Shown here piece by piece: positions 1 through 9,518 of a stretch of DNA of 64,000 nt. The stretch is from Nitrobacter sp963807355. Its GTDB lineage: Bacteria; Pseudomonadota; Alphaproteobacteria; Rhizobiales; Xanthobacteraceae. The stretch spans positions 248,001 through 312,000 of the forward strand of contig CAWEBX010000003.1 in assembly GCA_963807355.1 (NCBI GenBank). Reading direction: 5' to 3'. Each line of letters begins with the position of its first letter. Within the stretch, counting starts at the first letter, position 1. The position numbers were made by a program, and so were the translations under genes. The notes below the pieces were generated by a model, which had not been told where the DNA came from, searched no databases, and saw nothing but the letters and a program-made list of their open reading frames with translations.

Positions 1-1
1 C

Positions 2-364
2 GCATTCGAGGTGATTCTCGACCGCATCCCGGAGGCCAAGCAGAAGCCGACTCGCGCAAAACCGGTGCTGGAATTGCCGCCGTTCCAGCCTGTGGCGCGC
101 GACTTCGCGTTCATCGTCGATCGCGCTGTGAAAGCGGCCGATATCGTGCGCGCGGCGCAAAACGTGGACAGAAAGCTGATCTCGGGCGTCACGGTGTTCG
201 ATATCTATGAAGGCAAGGGCATCGATGCGGACAAGAAATCGGTTGCTATCGCGGTGACGCTGCAGCCGCGTGACAAGACGCTTACCGATCAGGAGATCGA
301 CGCGGTGGCGGCGAAGGTCGTCGCTGAAGTCGCGAAAAGAACCGGCGGGAGCTTGCGCGGTTAA
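2..364 (+). CDS. pheT: Phenylalanyl-tRNA synthetase beta subunit, C-terminal end (partial)
   Basis: The open frame enters from the left edge of the window, so only about the last 120 residues are seen. They match the FDX-ACB domain (ferredoxin-fold anticodon-binding) that closes the beta chain of bacterial phenylalanyl-tRNA synthetase: LPPFQPVARDFAFIVD, then VFDIYEGKGI, then VAIAVTLQPRDKTLTD. The beta subunit works with PheS as an alpha2-beta2 enzyme that charges tRNA-Phe, and this domain contacts the tRNA anticodon. The gene ends in TAA, directly followed by a dispersed repeat and a convergent gene. The GTG at position 11 is an internal valine codon, not a start. Confidence 0.9.
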   Translation, partial: AFEVILDRIPEAKQKPTRAKPVLELPPFQPVARDFAFIVDRAVKAADIVRAAQNVDRKLISGVTVFDIYEGKGIDADKKSVAIAVTLQPRDKTLTDQEIDAVAAKVVAEVAKRTGGSLRG

Positions 365-412
365 AGCGTTTTGACGCGAAGCGGATACCGGTTCGCATCA
401 AAAAACTGGAAC
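363..412 (+). repeat. Dispersed repeat family A, short copy
   Basis: This copy carries the family A core: GCGTTTT, then GCGAAGCGGATACCGGTTCGC, of which the central GGATACCGGTTCG is shared with the copies at 10501, 20986 and (reverse strand) 44485. It fills the whole gap between the pheT stop and the convergent PP-loop gene. The second half of the element, the CTTCTGAT/ATCAGAAG hairpin, is missing here. Confidence 0.7.
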
Positions 413-414
413 GA

Positions 415-1083
415 TTACGCAGGCACAAGATCGCAGTAGGCGAATCCCTCGCGCTCGACAATGTCGCCGCGTACGACCTCGATTCGTTGCGAGAATATCG
501 GCGCGGCAAAAACGAAAGTGTGGAATTCACCGTTCTCGCCGCACGGATCGATTCCGGCCGGAAGGTCCTTCAGTAGCCTCTCATCGAAGTTGCGGCCGGC
601 AAACGAACGGTCAAGCTTCGCTCGGTCGATCGAGACCAGATGCGCTTCCAGTCCGCTCGCGATCATTTCGCGCGCAAGCGCCGAAGTAGGCCGGCGCCAC
701 AATGGAAACACCGGCGTGATACCAGTGCCGGCGAGCTTTTGTTCGCGATAGGCGCGGATGTCCGCGAGAAACAAATCGCCGAAGATGACATGCGTGATGC
801 CGGACCGCTTTGCATCCGCCATCGCCCGCGTCATCCGCTCTTCATAGGCATCGTTCGGGCACGGATTGGGGATCGGTACGACGAGCGGCGGCAGTCCTGC
901 GGACGCGAGTTGCGCGTGCAAGAGCTTTTCGCGCACGCCGTGGATCGAGATGCGGCCGAAGCTCTCGTTCACCGTGGTCAGTGCGCCGACGACATCGAAC
1001 GCGCCATCGCGGCGAATCTCATGCAGGGCGAAGGCGCTATCTTTGCCTGACGACCATGAAATCAGCGCCCTCGGTCGCGTCAT
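415..1083 (-). CDS. PP-loop ATPase, Dph6/MJ0570-like (COG2102 type)
   Basis: This 222-residue protein begins with an ATP-pyrophosphatase PP-loop, SWSSGKDSAFAL (about residues 9-20), and ends with the family-typical GIDPCGENGEFHTFVF. In archaea and eukaryotes the relative Dph6 amidates diphthine on elongation factor 2. Bacteria have no diphthamide, so the substrate here is unknown; the expected chemistry is adenylation of a substrate by ATP. The start ATG overlaps the stop of the upstream amine oxidase gene by four bases, so the two are probably co-translated. Function beyond ATP-dependent ligase or amidase chemistry cannot be read from the sequence. Confidence 0.8.
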   Translation of the reverse strand: MTRPRALISWSSGKDSAFALHEIRRDGAFDVVGALTTVNESFGRISIHGVREKLLHAQLASAGLPPLVVPIPNPCPNDAYEERMTRAMADAKRSGITHVIFGDLFLADIRAYREQKLAGTGITPVFPLWRRPTSALAREMIASGLEAHLVSIDRAKLDRSFAGRNFDERLLKDLPAGIDPCGENGEFHTFVFAAPIFSQRIEVVRGDIVEREGFAYCDLVPA

Positions 1084-2516
1084 CGGGGCAGCGGAAAGCC
1101 GAAGGCGTCGTTTGCGCTTCGCGACGGCGTTCGTCTGTCGTGTCGTGATGGCTTGTGCTTTGACGCTGACGGCTGTGCCGGCTCCTTGCTCGCGCCGATT
1201 TTTCGCAGCGCGGCGTCAGCCGCTCGCTCGCCGCTCTCCCATGCGCCGTTGACGGTACCCCACAGCGTCTCGTGCGCGGCTTCACCGGCGAGAAACAGGT
1301 TGCCCAGCGGCTCCATCAGGATTCTCCGCGAGGGGTGGCCGCCAGGTTCTGCGGCCGACATCGCCCCGAGCGCATAGGGGTCGGCGTTCCATCTGGTCAC
1401 GGCGGACTGCTTCACCCCAGCCGCAGCATCGCTACCGAACAACTTTGTCAACCACTCCGTGGCGAAGGCCGTCATCGCGCTCTCTCCTTGCGCCGACAGA
1501 TCGCGGCCGAAGCTGCCTGCGATATCAATCGTGCACAACGACGATCCGCCCGCGTTCGCCACGAGAAGCGCGGTCTTTCCGTCGCTGCTCTGCTCTATCA
1601 TGGTTTCATTGTGTCCAAGGCCGAGTGGACTGTTGGGCAGCCACAGCGCGATGCGATCGTAGCTGCCGAGCGACAATTTCGCAGCCGCGTCGAGCGAGCG
1701 CTTCGGCAGTTCGGGCGTGAAGCGGATGTTGCCTGCGGTCAACACATTGACGGATACGGTGACGATGACGGCGCGTGCGTCGATACGACCCGCGGGCGTC
1801 TCAACTCCAATGGCGCGGCCGGCCCAGGTTACCCGGCTGACAGGCGTCGACAAACTCACCGGCATGGCTTGGCCTAGCGTCGCGAGCAGCACGCCGAGGC
1901 CCTGTTTGCAATCAATCGCGGCGTTGCGCTCAGGCGCACTCGCCCGATCCATCACCGAGAGATCTTTCAGATCCTTTCCAGTGGCGCTGGCGCCGAGCAC
2001 GAAATCGATCGTCTGAGCCCAAACGTCGAGATCGCCGGGCAGCACCGAGGCGCAGGCGACGTCGATCTTCCCGCGCGCGGCCTCGCCGATGGCGCGCCGT
2101 GCGCGCACCAGCGCCGCGAGGAATTGCTCGGTTTCGCCCGCCCGCGCGTTACGCCGCCCGATGCGGATTTTCTGGCCGAGCGGGGCCGGAAACACCTCCG
2201 TACCCACGCTTCGCGCCAGCCGGATCATCGGATTGGTGTCGGGCTCAAACAGCCAGCGTGCGCCGCGATCGAACGGCGTTCCGAAAGTCCTGGTATCGGT
2301 GTAACAGCGTCCGCCGATCCTGTCTGCCGCTTCGACCATAAGCACGGTGCGATTTGCCGCCTGAATCCGTCGCGCCGCCGCGATGCCTGCGGCGCCTGCG
2401 CCGATCACGACGATCTCGGCATCGCGCGGCAGCGGCGCGGCCGGCGCGGGGCCGATGCCCATTCCTGCCACACAGGCGGCGGATGCCGACAGGAAATCGC
2501 GGCGTGTCATTCTCAT
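1080..2516 (-). CDS. FAD-dependent amine oxidase (flavin monoamine oxidase family), Tat-exported
   Basis: About 478 residues. The N-terminus MRMTRRDFLSASAACVAG is a twin-arginine signal with a hydrophobic stretch ending near APAAP, so the enzyme is probably folded with FAD and exported to the periplasm. A Rossmann FAD motif VIGAGAAGIAAARR follows, and the C-terminal FAD-contacting block GNLFLAGEAAHETLWGTVNG is present. Such enzymes oxidise primary or secondary amines to imines with release of hydrogen peroxide; the substrate cannot be told. I chose the ATG at 2516 because GGAAA lies 8 bases upstream; the longer frame begins at a TTG at 2537. The C-terminal tail (SKHKPSRHDRRTPSRS) is basic and low in complexity. 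Confidence 0.85.
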   Translation of the reverse strand: MRMTRRDFLSASAACVAGMGIGPAPAAPLPRDAEIVVIGAGAAGIAAARRIQAANRTVLMVEAADRIGGRCYTDTRTFGTPFDRGARWLFEPDTNPMIRLARSVGTEVFPAPLGQKIRIGRRNARAGETEQFLAALVRARRAIGEAARGKIDVACASVLPGDLDVWAQTIDFVLGASATGKDLKDLSVMDRASAPERNAAIDCKQGLGVLLATLGQAMPVSLSTPVSRVTWAGRAIGVETPAGRIDARAVIVTVSVNVLTAGNIRFTPELPKRSLDAAAKLSLGSYDRIALWLPNSPLGLGHNETMIEQSSDGKTALLVANAGGSSLCTIDIAGSFGRDLSAQGESAMTAFATEWLTKLFGSDAAAGVKQSAVTRWNADPYALGAMSAAEPGGHPSRRILMEPLGNLFLAGEAAHETLWGTVNGAWESGERAADAALRKIGASKEPAQPSASKHKPSRHDRRTPSRSANDAFGFPLPR

Positions 2517-2837
2517 GGCATGGTTTCCAAGACTCAAATGCAGGAATGACCGATGTGGTGGTTTTAAAAAAATCGCTTCCCGTTTTTCATGTCCCCAAGC
2601 GAACGGTCTGAATCCATGCCCCCAGAGAATCGTAGATTTGCAGTGTTCTTTTCGGATCCGACGGTCTGGCAGGCTTCGGAATTCGGGACATGGCGAACTT
2701 GCCGCATCAATCAGCCTGCGGCAACTGTCATGGTGAATCGATGAATTTCGCGATTGCAGCTATGAACCGAATTGCAACGGGTTTTGGCCATGGTAAGGAG
2801 GGAAAACCGGTCAGGTCGAAGGCGGAGAGAGACTGCC
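2517..2837. other. Intergenic region between divergent genes
   Basis: This 321-base gap separates the divergent amine oxidase and papain-like hydrolase genes and must hold both promoters. The only clear structure is an inverted repeat TTGCCGC (2699-2705) with GCGGCAA (2718-2724) around a 12-base loop. I could not assign promoter boxes with confidence. Confidence 0.5.
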
Positions 2838-3854
2838 ATGGGTTTCGTGCTCGATACGGTCGGAAAATGGATTGCGGCGTACCTCCAGAAGGAGCTGCCG
2901 GGGTACGAGCCGTTCACGCCGAGCGATCCGGAGCGCGTGCGCGGCCTCATTCAGGAGGGCGACGTTCTCCTGGTCGAAGGCAATAGCCGTATTTCCGGCA
3001 TCATCAAGTATCTGACGCAATCGACATGGTCGCATGCCGCGCTTTATGTCGGCCCGATCGACGGCGCCAGCGAGCCCGATGGCGAGTCGCATGTGCTGAT
3101 CGAGGCCAATGTCGGCGAAGGCGTCATCTCGGCGCCGCTGTCGAAATATCTTCCGTATCACACCCGGTTGTGCCGCCCGGTCGGGCTGTCGCACGAGGAT
3201 CGCGTTACGGTGTGCCGCTACGCCATCAACCGGATCGGCTTCGGCTACGACACCAAGAACATCGTCGATCTGATGCGTTACCTGATTCCGCTGCCGGTGC
3301 CGCAGCGCTGGCGGCGGCGCATGATCGCGTTCGGTTCCGGCGATCCGACCAAGATTATCTGCTCGGCGTTGATCGCGCAGGCGTTCGGCGCGGTGCGCTA
3401 TCCGATCCTACCGAAGATCACCCGCGCCGGCAGCCGCAACGCCCGGCGCGAGATTTTGCACATTCGCGATTCCTCGCTCTATATGCCGCGAGATTTCGAT
3501 ATCTCTCCCTATTTCGAGATCGTCAAGCCCACGATCGTGCGGGGTTTCGATTACCTCTCGCTCCATTGGGCCGACAAGCAGAAGCCGCTCGCGGAGGTGG
3601 CGAGTGTTTTGGACCCGATTCAAGTCGGGGCGGGCTCGCTGTCGTTCGCTCCCGCGCCGCATGGGTCTCCCGCGCCGGTGGAAGAGGTGATCGCCGACGA
3701 AAGCTCCTCGCCGCGGCCGCGATCCGAAACGGGGGACGCGGCACATGTCCGAAGCGCGCGGGCACGACAGCAGTCTTGCGCGCCCGCCGCAACATCCGAC
3801 CCGGCGAGCGTGCCGGACCCGGTCCTCAAATGGCCTCGCGAGGCAATTCCATGA
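2838..3854 (+). CDS. YiiX-like permuted papain-fold (NlpC/P60 superfamily) hydrolase
   Basis: 338 residues. The segment GDVLLVEGN...WSHAALYVGP carries the His that comes first in circularly permuted papain-like enzymes, and IICSALIAQAFG carries the later Cys. This His-before-Cys order fits the YiiX/YebB-like group, whose members act as amidases or thioesterases on lipid or cell-wall substrates. No signal peptide is evident; the first helix (GFVLDTVGKWIAAYLQKEL) is amphipathic. The C-terminal 80 residues are Pro/Ala/Ser-rich. The ATG at 2838 is preceded by GGAGAGA; longer in-frame starts lack such a site. It overlaps the redoxin gene by ATGA. Confidence 0.75.
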   Translation: MGFVLDTVGKWIAAYLQKELPGYEPFTPSDPERVRGLIQEGDVLLVEGNSRISGIIKYLTQSTWSHAALYVGPIDGASEPDGESHVLIEANVGEGVISAPLSKYLPYHTRLCRPVGLSHEDRVTVCRYAINRIGFGYDTKNIVDLMRYLIPLPVPQRWRRRMIAFGSGDPTKIICSALIAQAFGAVRYPILPKITRAGSRNARREILHIRDSSLYMPRDFDISPYFEIVKPTIVRGFDYLSLHWADKQKPLAEVASVLDPIQVGAGSLSFAPAPHGSPAPVEEVIADESSSPRPRSETGDAAHVRSARARQQSCAPAATSDPASVPDPVLKWPREAIP

Positions 3855-4339
3855 CCGACGCCGACATCACCGCTCCCGAACTTGCTGTCTCGCAATGGTT
3901 CAACACGGCCGAGCCCCTGACGCTGGCTGCACTGCGCGGCCGCCCGGTGCTGCTCCATGCCTTCCAGATGCTATGTCCCGGCTGTGTCGCGCATGGCACG
4001 CCGCAGACGCAGCGCGCCTATGAGTTGTTCAAGGCGACTGATCTTCAGGTGATAGGTCTGCACACGGTATTCGAACATCACGCTGCAATGACGCCGATTT
4101 CGCTTCAGGCCTTTATTCACGAATACCGGCTGACGTTTCCGATCGGCGTCGATGCCGCGGGCGATGGCACCCCGCTGCCGGTCACCATGGGCCGCTATGG
4201 AATGCAGGGCACGCCGACCAGCATCCTAATCGGTCGCAATGGCCGCATTGTTCATCACGGCTTCGGTCAGCAGAGTGACATGGCGCTTGGTGCCATGGTC
4301 GCGGCCGAACTCGCGGGCGCGCAGACCTACGCCACCTAG
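3851..4339 (+). CDS. Redoxin-domain (TlpA/peroxiredoxin-like) protein
   Basis: 162 residues with a thioredoxin-fold core: LHAFQMLCPGCVAHGTPQ contains a Cys-Pro-Gly-Cys active site, and MQGTPTSILIGRNGRIVHHGFG carries the cis-proline loop. No signal peptide is visible, so a cytosolic thiol-disulfide or peroxide reductase is likely. The start ATG overlaps the stop of the upstream hydrolase (ATGA), suggesting translational coupling. The frame is open far upstream (to about 3026), but that part is a shadow of the hydrolase gene. Confidence 0.8.
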   Translation: MTDADITAPELAVSQWFNTAEPLTLAALRGRPVLLHAFQMLCPGCVAHGTPQTQRAYELFKATDLQVIGLHTVFEHHAAMTPISLQAFIHEYRLTFPIGVDAAGDGTPLPVTMGRYGMQGTPTSILIGRNGRIVHHGFGQQSDMALGAMVAAELAGAQTYAT

Positions 4340-4492
4340 AGCCTTTCCGTGTCTGAGGTGTCTCGAGTCCGAAGGACGCATGTCCTTGCACCAACTCGCG
4401 CTCCTCGGTGCGGTCGTCGTCGTCCCGTGCTCTTGCCGGCGCGGATCGCGGTGTTTATCTGAGCGCAGGATTCCTTGGGGAAACGCACCCTC

Positions 4493-5230
4493 ATGATCGG
4501 CGCTGCTGTCAACGCCCTTATGCAAATACTGTCGCCGCCGATGCGCGCCATCCTGTGGCGTGCGATAGGGCTCGCGCTTGTGCTGATCGTCGTGGCCTCG
4601 ATCGGGCTACAGCGGCTCTTGAGTTGGCTCGCCGGATCGGGCGAACTCTGGGTGGAGACCATGCTGGGGCCGGCCTTCCACACGCCGCTCAATATTCTCG
4701 CCTGGGTCCTTTCAATTGCCGCAGGCTTAGGCATCGTGTTCGGCGCGGTGTTTCTGATGCCTGCGATCACCTCGCTGGTTGCTGGCGTGTTCGTCGACGA
4801 CGTCGCGGAGATCGTCGAGCACGAGCATTATCCAGCCGACCGCTCGGGCGCGTCGCTGCCGATTGGCCTTGCGATGGCCGAGGGCGTCAAGACAGCACTG
4901 CTGACGCTGCTCGTCTATCTCATTGCGTTGCCGTTCGTGTTCGTGGGCGTGGGCGTGATCGTGTTCTTCGTTGCAACGGCGTGGTTGCTCGGCCGGGAAT
5001 ATTTCGAGCTTGCGGCGATGCGGTTCCGTTCACCGGCGGAGGCCAAGGCGATGCGCCGCGATAACGCCTCTACAGTGTTTGTGGCCGGCCTCGTCATCGC
5101 AGCTTTCGTGGCGATTCCGATCGTCAATCTGGCAACGCCGCTGTTCGGCATGGCCTTCATGGTCCACCTGCACAAGCGGCTGTCGGGGCCGCGACCCGAG
5201 TTAATCACGCCGGACCGGCGCAGCCGCTAG
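4493..5230 (+). CDS. EI24-domain (CysZ-like) integral membrane protein
   Basis: About 245 residues with several long hydrophobic segments (AIGLALVLIVVASIGL, ILAWVLSIAAGLGIVFGAVF, TLLVYLIALPFVFVGVGVIV, TVFVAGLVIAAFVAIPIVNL) and the conserved FELAAMRF block between the third and fourth. This is the pattern of the EI24/DUF540 family, to which the sulfate transporter CysZ belongs. No cysteine-biosynthesis genes are nearby, so sulfate transport is only a family-level guess. An ATG at 4493 is preferred to the TTG at 4475. Confidence 0.7.
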   Translation: MIGAAVNALMQILSPPMRAILWRAIGLALVLIVVASIGLQRLLSWLAGSGELWVETMLGPAFHTPLNILAWVLSIAAGLGIVFGAVFLMPAITSLVAGVFVDDVAEIVEHEHYPADRSGASLPIGLAMAEGVKTALLTLLVYLIALPFVFVGVGVIVFFVATAWLLGREYFELAAMRFRSPAEAKAMRRDNASTVFVAGLVIAAFVAIPIVNLATPLFGMAFMVHLHKRLSGPRPELITPDRRSR

Positions 5231-5385
5231 CCGGGGCCAGGTCAAACGGCGCGGTTTCACGTTCCGGCGCATGATCGGAGCCGGCCATGCTTTCTTCATA
5301 TTACGCCGCGATTGGTGTAGTTTGACTAGCCCAAATGTCATGCACCGGCGACGGTGTGATCGACCGCAATATTCGTTGAGGAGAA

Positions 5386-6369
5386 ATGTCGATGTCGATG
5401 GAATCCGACGTGATCGTCGATCGCCGCAGGTTGCGCCGTAAGCTTACCTTCTGGCGCGTGGCGTCGGCTTTGATCGTGATCGGCGCTGTCGTCGCAGTCG
5501 GCGCTTACGCCACGCCTTGGGGCGCCAAGCTGACCGGCGCCTCCGCGATCCAGCGTGTCAGCATCGATGGTCTGATCCGCAGCGACCAAAAGCGAGTCGA
5601 GGCACTGGAGCGACTCGGAAAATCGAACGCACCCGCGGTCATCGTCCACATCAACTCGCCGGGCGGCACCACCGCCGGGTCCGAAGAGCTTTACGACGCC
5701 CTGACGCGCCTGAAGGCCAAGAAACCGATGGTCGTGGTGGTGGAAGGGCTCGGCGCGTCGGGCGGATATATCGCGGCGCTCGCCTCCGATCACATCGTCG
5801 CGCAGCAGACGGCGCTGGTCGGCTCGATTGGCGTGCTGTTTCAATATCCGAATTTCACCGACCTTCTGAAAACTGTCGGAGTCAAGGTTGAGGAGGTGAA
5901 ATCGTCGCCGCTGAAGGCGGCCCCGAACGGATATGAACCGACCAGTCCGGAGGCGCGGGCCGCGATCGATGCCCTAGTGAAGGATTCCTACGCCTGGTTT
6001 CGCGGTCTGGTGCAGAACCGGCGCGGCATGGACGATGCACAACTCGAGAAAGTCGCCGATGGGCGCGTTTTCACCGGACGGCAGGCGGTAGACCTCAAGT
6101 TGGTCGATCAGCTTGGCGACGAAAAGACTGCGATCGCGTGGCTTGTGGCGGAAAAGAAAGTAGCGCCCGACCTGCCGGTGCGCGATTTCAAGTTGTCGCC
6201 GCGTTTGACCGATCTGACGTTTATTCGCACCGCCGCGTCGGTGGCATTTGACGCGCTGGGATTGAGCAGTATCGCTCGACAGGTCGAGCAGACCGGTATC
6301 GTGGGAGCGGCAGATCGCCTTAATCTCAATGGAATGCTGGCATTATGGCAGCCCGCACCGTCGAACTGA
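5386..6369 (+). CDS. sppA: Signal peptide peptidase SppA, short (36K) type
   Basis: 327 residues. A single N-terminal membrane segment (VASALIVIGAVVAVGAYATP) is followed by one S49 protease domain. HINSPGGTTAGSEELYDAL is the oxyanion/Ser-Pro-Gly-Gly block, VVEGLGASGGYIAALASD carries the nucleophile Ser, and GSIGVLFQYPNFTDLLK carries the Lys region. The enzyme cleaves leftover signal peptides in the inner membrane. GAGGAGAA directly precedes the ATG. The order sppA-ihfB-lapA-trpF follows on the same strand. Confidence 0.93.
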   Translation: MSMSMESDVIVDRRRLRRKLTFWRVASALIVIGAVVAVGAYATPWGAKLTGASAIQRVSIDGLIRSDQKRVEALERLGKSNAPAVIVHINSPGGTTAGSEELYDALTRLKAKKPMVVVVEGLGASGGYIAALASDHIVAQQTALVGSIGVLFQYPNFTDLLKTVGVKVEEVKSSPLKAAPNGYEPTSPEARAAIDALVKDSYAWFRGLVQNRRGMDDAQLEKVADGRVFTGRQAVDLKLVDQLGDEKTAIAWLVAEKKVAPDLPVRDFKLSPRLTDLTFIRTAASVAFDALGLSSIARQVEQTGIVGAADRLNLNGMLALWQPAPSN

Positions 6370-6490
6370 GGTCCGAGCCGGTCGTGAGCAGGCATTTTGC
6401 GCCGCGAGGAACCTCCGATGCTGCGATGCAAGGCATCGCGGTGGGTTTCTCTAACGGCCCGAATCGCATTTAGCGTCTTGACAGTCCTGA

Positions 6491-6508
6491 CCATTTCCAA
6501 GGAAATGG
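6491..6508. repeat. Perfect 8-bp inverted repeat upstream of ihfB
   Basis: CCATTTCC and GGAAATGG flank a 2-base centre 28 bases before the ihfB start. A TTGACA hexamer at 6478-6483 lies just upstream, so the palindrome falls where a -10 element would be expected. It could be an operator or an RNA hairpin near the ribosome-binding region. Confidence 0.6.
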
Positions 6509-6535
6509 GCTTCCCACGCATGGGCCTCAGTCTCG

Positions 6536-6841
6536 ATGATCAAATCCGAACTCGTTCAACGCATCGCCGAACACAACCCGCACCTCTACCAGCGGGATGT
6601 GGAAAACATCGTGAACGCGATCCTCGATGAGATCGTTGCCGCTCTTGCGCGGGGTGATCGCGTCGAGTTGCGTGGTTTTGGTGCGTTTTCAGTTAAACAT
6701 CGTCCTGCCCGCGCGGGCCGTAATCCGCGTACGGGAGAACACGTCCCGGTCGATCAGAAAAGTGTACCGTTTTTCAAGACCGGTAAGGAAATGCGTGAGC
6801 GGCTCAATCGCGAGAATGCGACGAGCGAAGCGAGCGCGTAG
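6536..6841 (+). CDS. ihfB: Integration host factor beta subunit
   Basis: 101 residues, a complete HU/IHF-family protein. The dimerisation helices (MIKSELVQRIAEHNPHLYQ) are followed by VELRGFGAFSVKHRPARAGR and the DNA-minor-groove arm GRNPRTGEHVPVDQKSVPFF. With IhfA it bends DNA sharply at specific sites and supports recombination, replication initiation and transcription. The position between sppA and lapA is the usual one in alphaproteobacteria, which supports IhfB rather than HU. Confidence 0.93.
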   Translation: MIKSELVQRIAEHNPHLYQRDVENIVNAILDEIVAALARGDRVELRGFGAFSVKHRPARAGRNPRTGEHVPVDQKSVPFFKTGKEMRERLNRENATSEASA

Positions 6842-6925
6842 GAACGTTCAGGGGAGCGGCCCCATCAATCGGCGAGTGAACCTGTCAGCACGATTGCCGA
6901 CTGACGCTGCGTCGCGAGAGAGATC

Positions 6926-7273
6926 ATGCGCAAATTCCTCACCGGCTTGATCCTGATTCCGCTTGGTGTCCTTTTCATCGTGTTCGCGTTCGCCAATCGC
7001 CACTTGGTGACGGTGACGTTCGATCCCTTCGGTGGAAATGATCCTGAGACCGGCGTCACGCTGCCGCTGTTCATTCTCATTATCGCGGTTGCGATTTTCG
7101 GCGTGGTAGCCGGGAGCGTCGCGACCTGGCTCAGGCAGCGCCGCTGGCGGCATACGTCTCGCCAGTACGAGACGGATGCGCGAGAAGCGCGCGTGGAACT
7201 GGCCGATCTGCGATCACGCTACGAGTCGCGTGAGACGTCGCGGTTGCCGGACTTGACCCGGCGGACCGGATAG
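6926..7273 (+). CDS. lapA: LapA-domain (DUF1049) inner membrane protein
   Basis: 115 residues with two hydrophobic spans (FLTGLILIPLGVLFIVFAFA and LPLFILIIAVAIFGVVAGSV) and the family signature NRHLVTVTFDPF between them, then a basic, probably coiled C-terminal tail. This is the YciS/LapA type; in E. coli LapA acts with LapB in controlling lipopolysaccharide synthesis through LpxC. No lapB is next to it here, so that role is family-level inference. It lies between ihfB and trpF. Confidence 0.8.
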   Translation: MRKFLTGLILIPLGVLFIVFAFANRHLVTVTFDPFGGNDPETGVTLPLFILIIAVAIFGVVAGSVATWLRQRRWRHTSRQYETDAREARVELADLRSRYESRETSRLPDLTRRTG

Positions 7274-7279
7274 CGTCCT

Positions 7280-7300
7280 TTTGGATCGATTCGATCCAAA
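7280..7300. repeat. Perfect 10-bp inverted repeat downstream of lapA
   Basis: TTTGGATCGA and TCGATCCAAA flank one central base, starting 7 bases after the lapA stop. It has no clear T-run and so is not an obvious terminator. It might be an operator for the trp genes that start at 7446, or a small palindromic repeat. Confidence 0.65.
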
Positions 7301-7445
7301 TCATTGTGATTGGCCTCCGGCCGCAAGGAAAAGAACGTTCAAATGGCGTTCTCGCCCGGGCGAGACAAGCCGCTTGCGACGTTGTAGAACTCCCATCGCG
7401 CTTGATAGCGGCGATCGGCCAGCTTGCGCCGGATCATTCGAGACC

Positions 7446-8123
7446 ATGCCCCTGATCGTCAAGATATGCGGCCTGTCCACCATTGAGACGCTTGACGCTG
7501 CTTTGCAAGCCGGCGTCGATATGGTGGGCTTCGTATTCTTTCCGCCGTCGCCGCGGCATCTTGAGCTTCAGCGCGCGAGAGAACTCAGCCCGCAGGTGCG
7601 AGGCCGGGCGGGCAAGGTCGCCCTGACCGTCGACGCCGACGACGCGACGTTGAGCGGAATTATTGAGGCCTTGCGGCCGGATCTGCTGCAACTGCATGGC
7701 AAGGAAACCGTTGCCCGTATCCGCGAGATCAAGCGGCTGTTCGGCCTGCCCGTGATGAAGGCGATCGGCGTTGAAACCGCCGCCGATCTTGCAGAGCTGC
7801 TGGGCTATGCCGCCGTCGCCGACCGCTTGCTGTTCGATGCGCGTCCGCCAAAGGACGCGACCCGGCCGGGCGGACTCGGCGTGCCCTTTGACTGGCGCCT
7901 TCTGGAAAATCTGTCCCTCGAAGTGCCATTCATGCTGTCGGGAGGTCTGGCCGCAGGCAATATTCACGATGCGGTGTGCATCACCCGCGCCGGCGGGGTC
8001 GATGTCTCGTCAGGCGTGGAAAGCTCGCCGGGGGTCAAGGATGCCGGAATGATCAGAGATTTCATTCGTGCCGCGCGAGCGGCGGAAACCAGTTTGCGCG
8101 AAGTGACCTCGCATGTGGAGTAG
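7446..8123 (+). CDS. trpF: Phosphoribosylanthranilate isomerase
   Basis: 225 residues, a TIM-barrel enzyme that converts N-(5-phosphoribosyl)anthranilate into CdRP, the third step of tryptophan synthesis. The N-terminal VKICGLS strand holds the catalytic Cys; LTVDAD and LQLHG supply the mid-barrel Asp strand, and FMLSGGLAAGN is the phosphate-binding loop. I chose the ATG at 7446 because the KICG strand follows within five residues, as in other TrpF proteins; the frame is open to 7281 without homology. It heads trpF-trpB-trpA. Confidence 0.95.
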   Translation: MPLIVKICGLSTIETLDAALQAGVDMVGFVFFPPSPRHLELQRARELSPQVRGRAGKVALTVDADDATLSGIIEALRPDLLQLHGKETVARIREIKRLFGLPVMKAIGVETAADLAELLGYAAVADRLLFDARPPKDATRPGGLGVPFDWRLLENLSLEVPFMLSGGLAAGNIHDAVCITRAGGVDVSSGVESSPGVKDAGMIRDFIRAARAAETSLREVTSHVE

Positions 8124-8230
8124 TCCCGGAGCACTACGGCAGCCGTCATGCTTGCGCAGAGCAGTCGTAGATTGCGTAAATTTGTCTGCGCCGCGGGCAT
8201 CAACCTCTATCGAGATTCACAGCAAGCAAG

Positions 8231-8262
8231 ACGTGGATGGCCGGAATAAATCCGGCCATGAC
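8231..8262 (+). repeat. Half copy of palindromic repeat family C
   Basis: ACGTGGATGGCCGGA and TCCGGCCATGAC match the right half of the 90-bp palindrome at 49060-49149. The GGCCGGA/TCCGGCC arms form a hairpin. It ends 11 bases before the trpB start, so it lies in the trpB leader. Confidence 0.75.
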
Positions 8263-8273
8263 GAAGGGTGAAA

Positions 8274-9514
<1,241 letters not shown>

Positions 9515-9518
<4 letters not shown>

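Noticed and set aside
1080..1083. Overlapping ATGA junctions as possible programmed frameshifts
   Set aside because: They are ordinary start/stop overlaps in the same operon, with complete proteins on each side.
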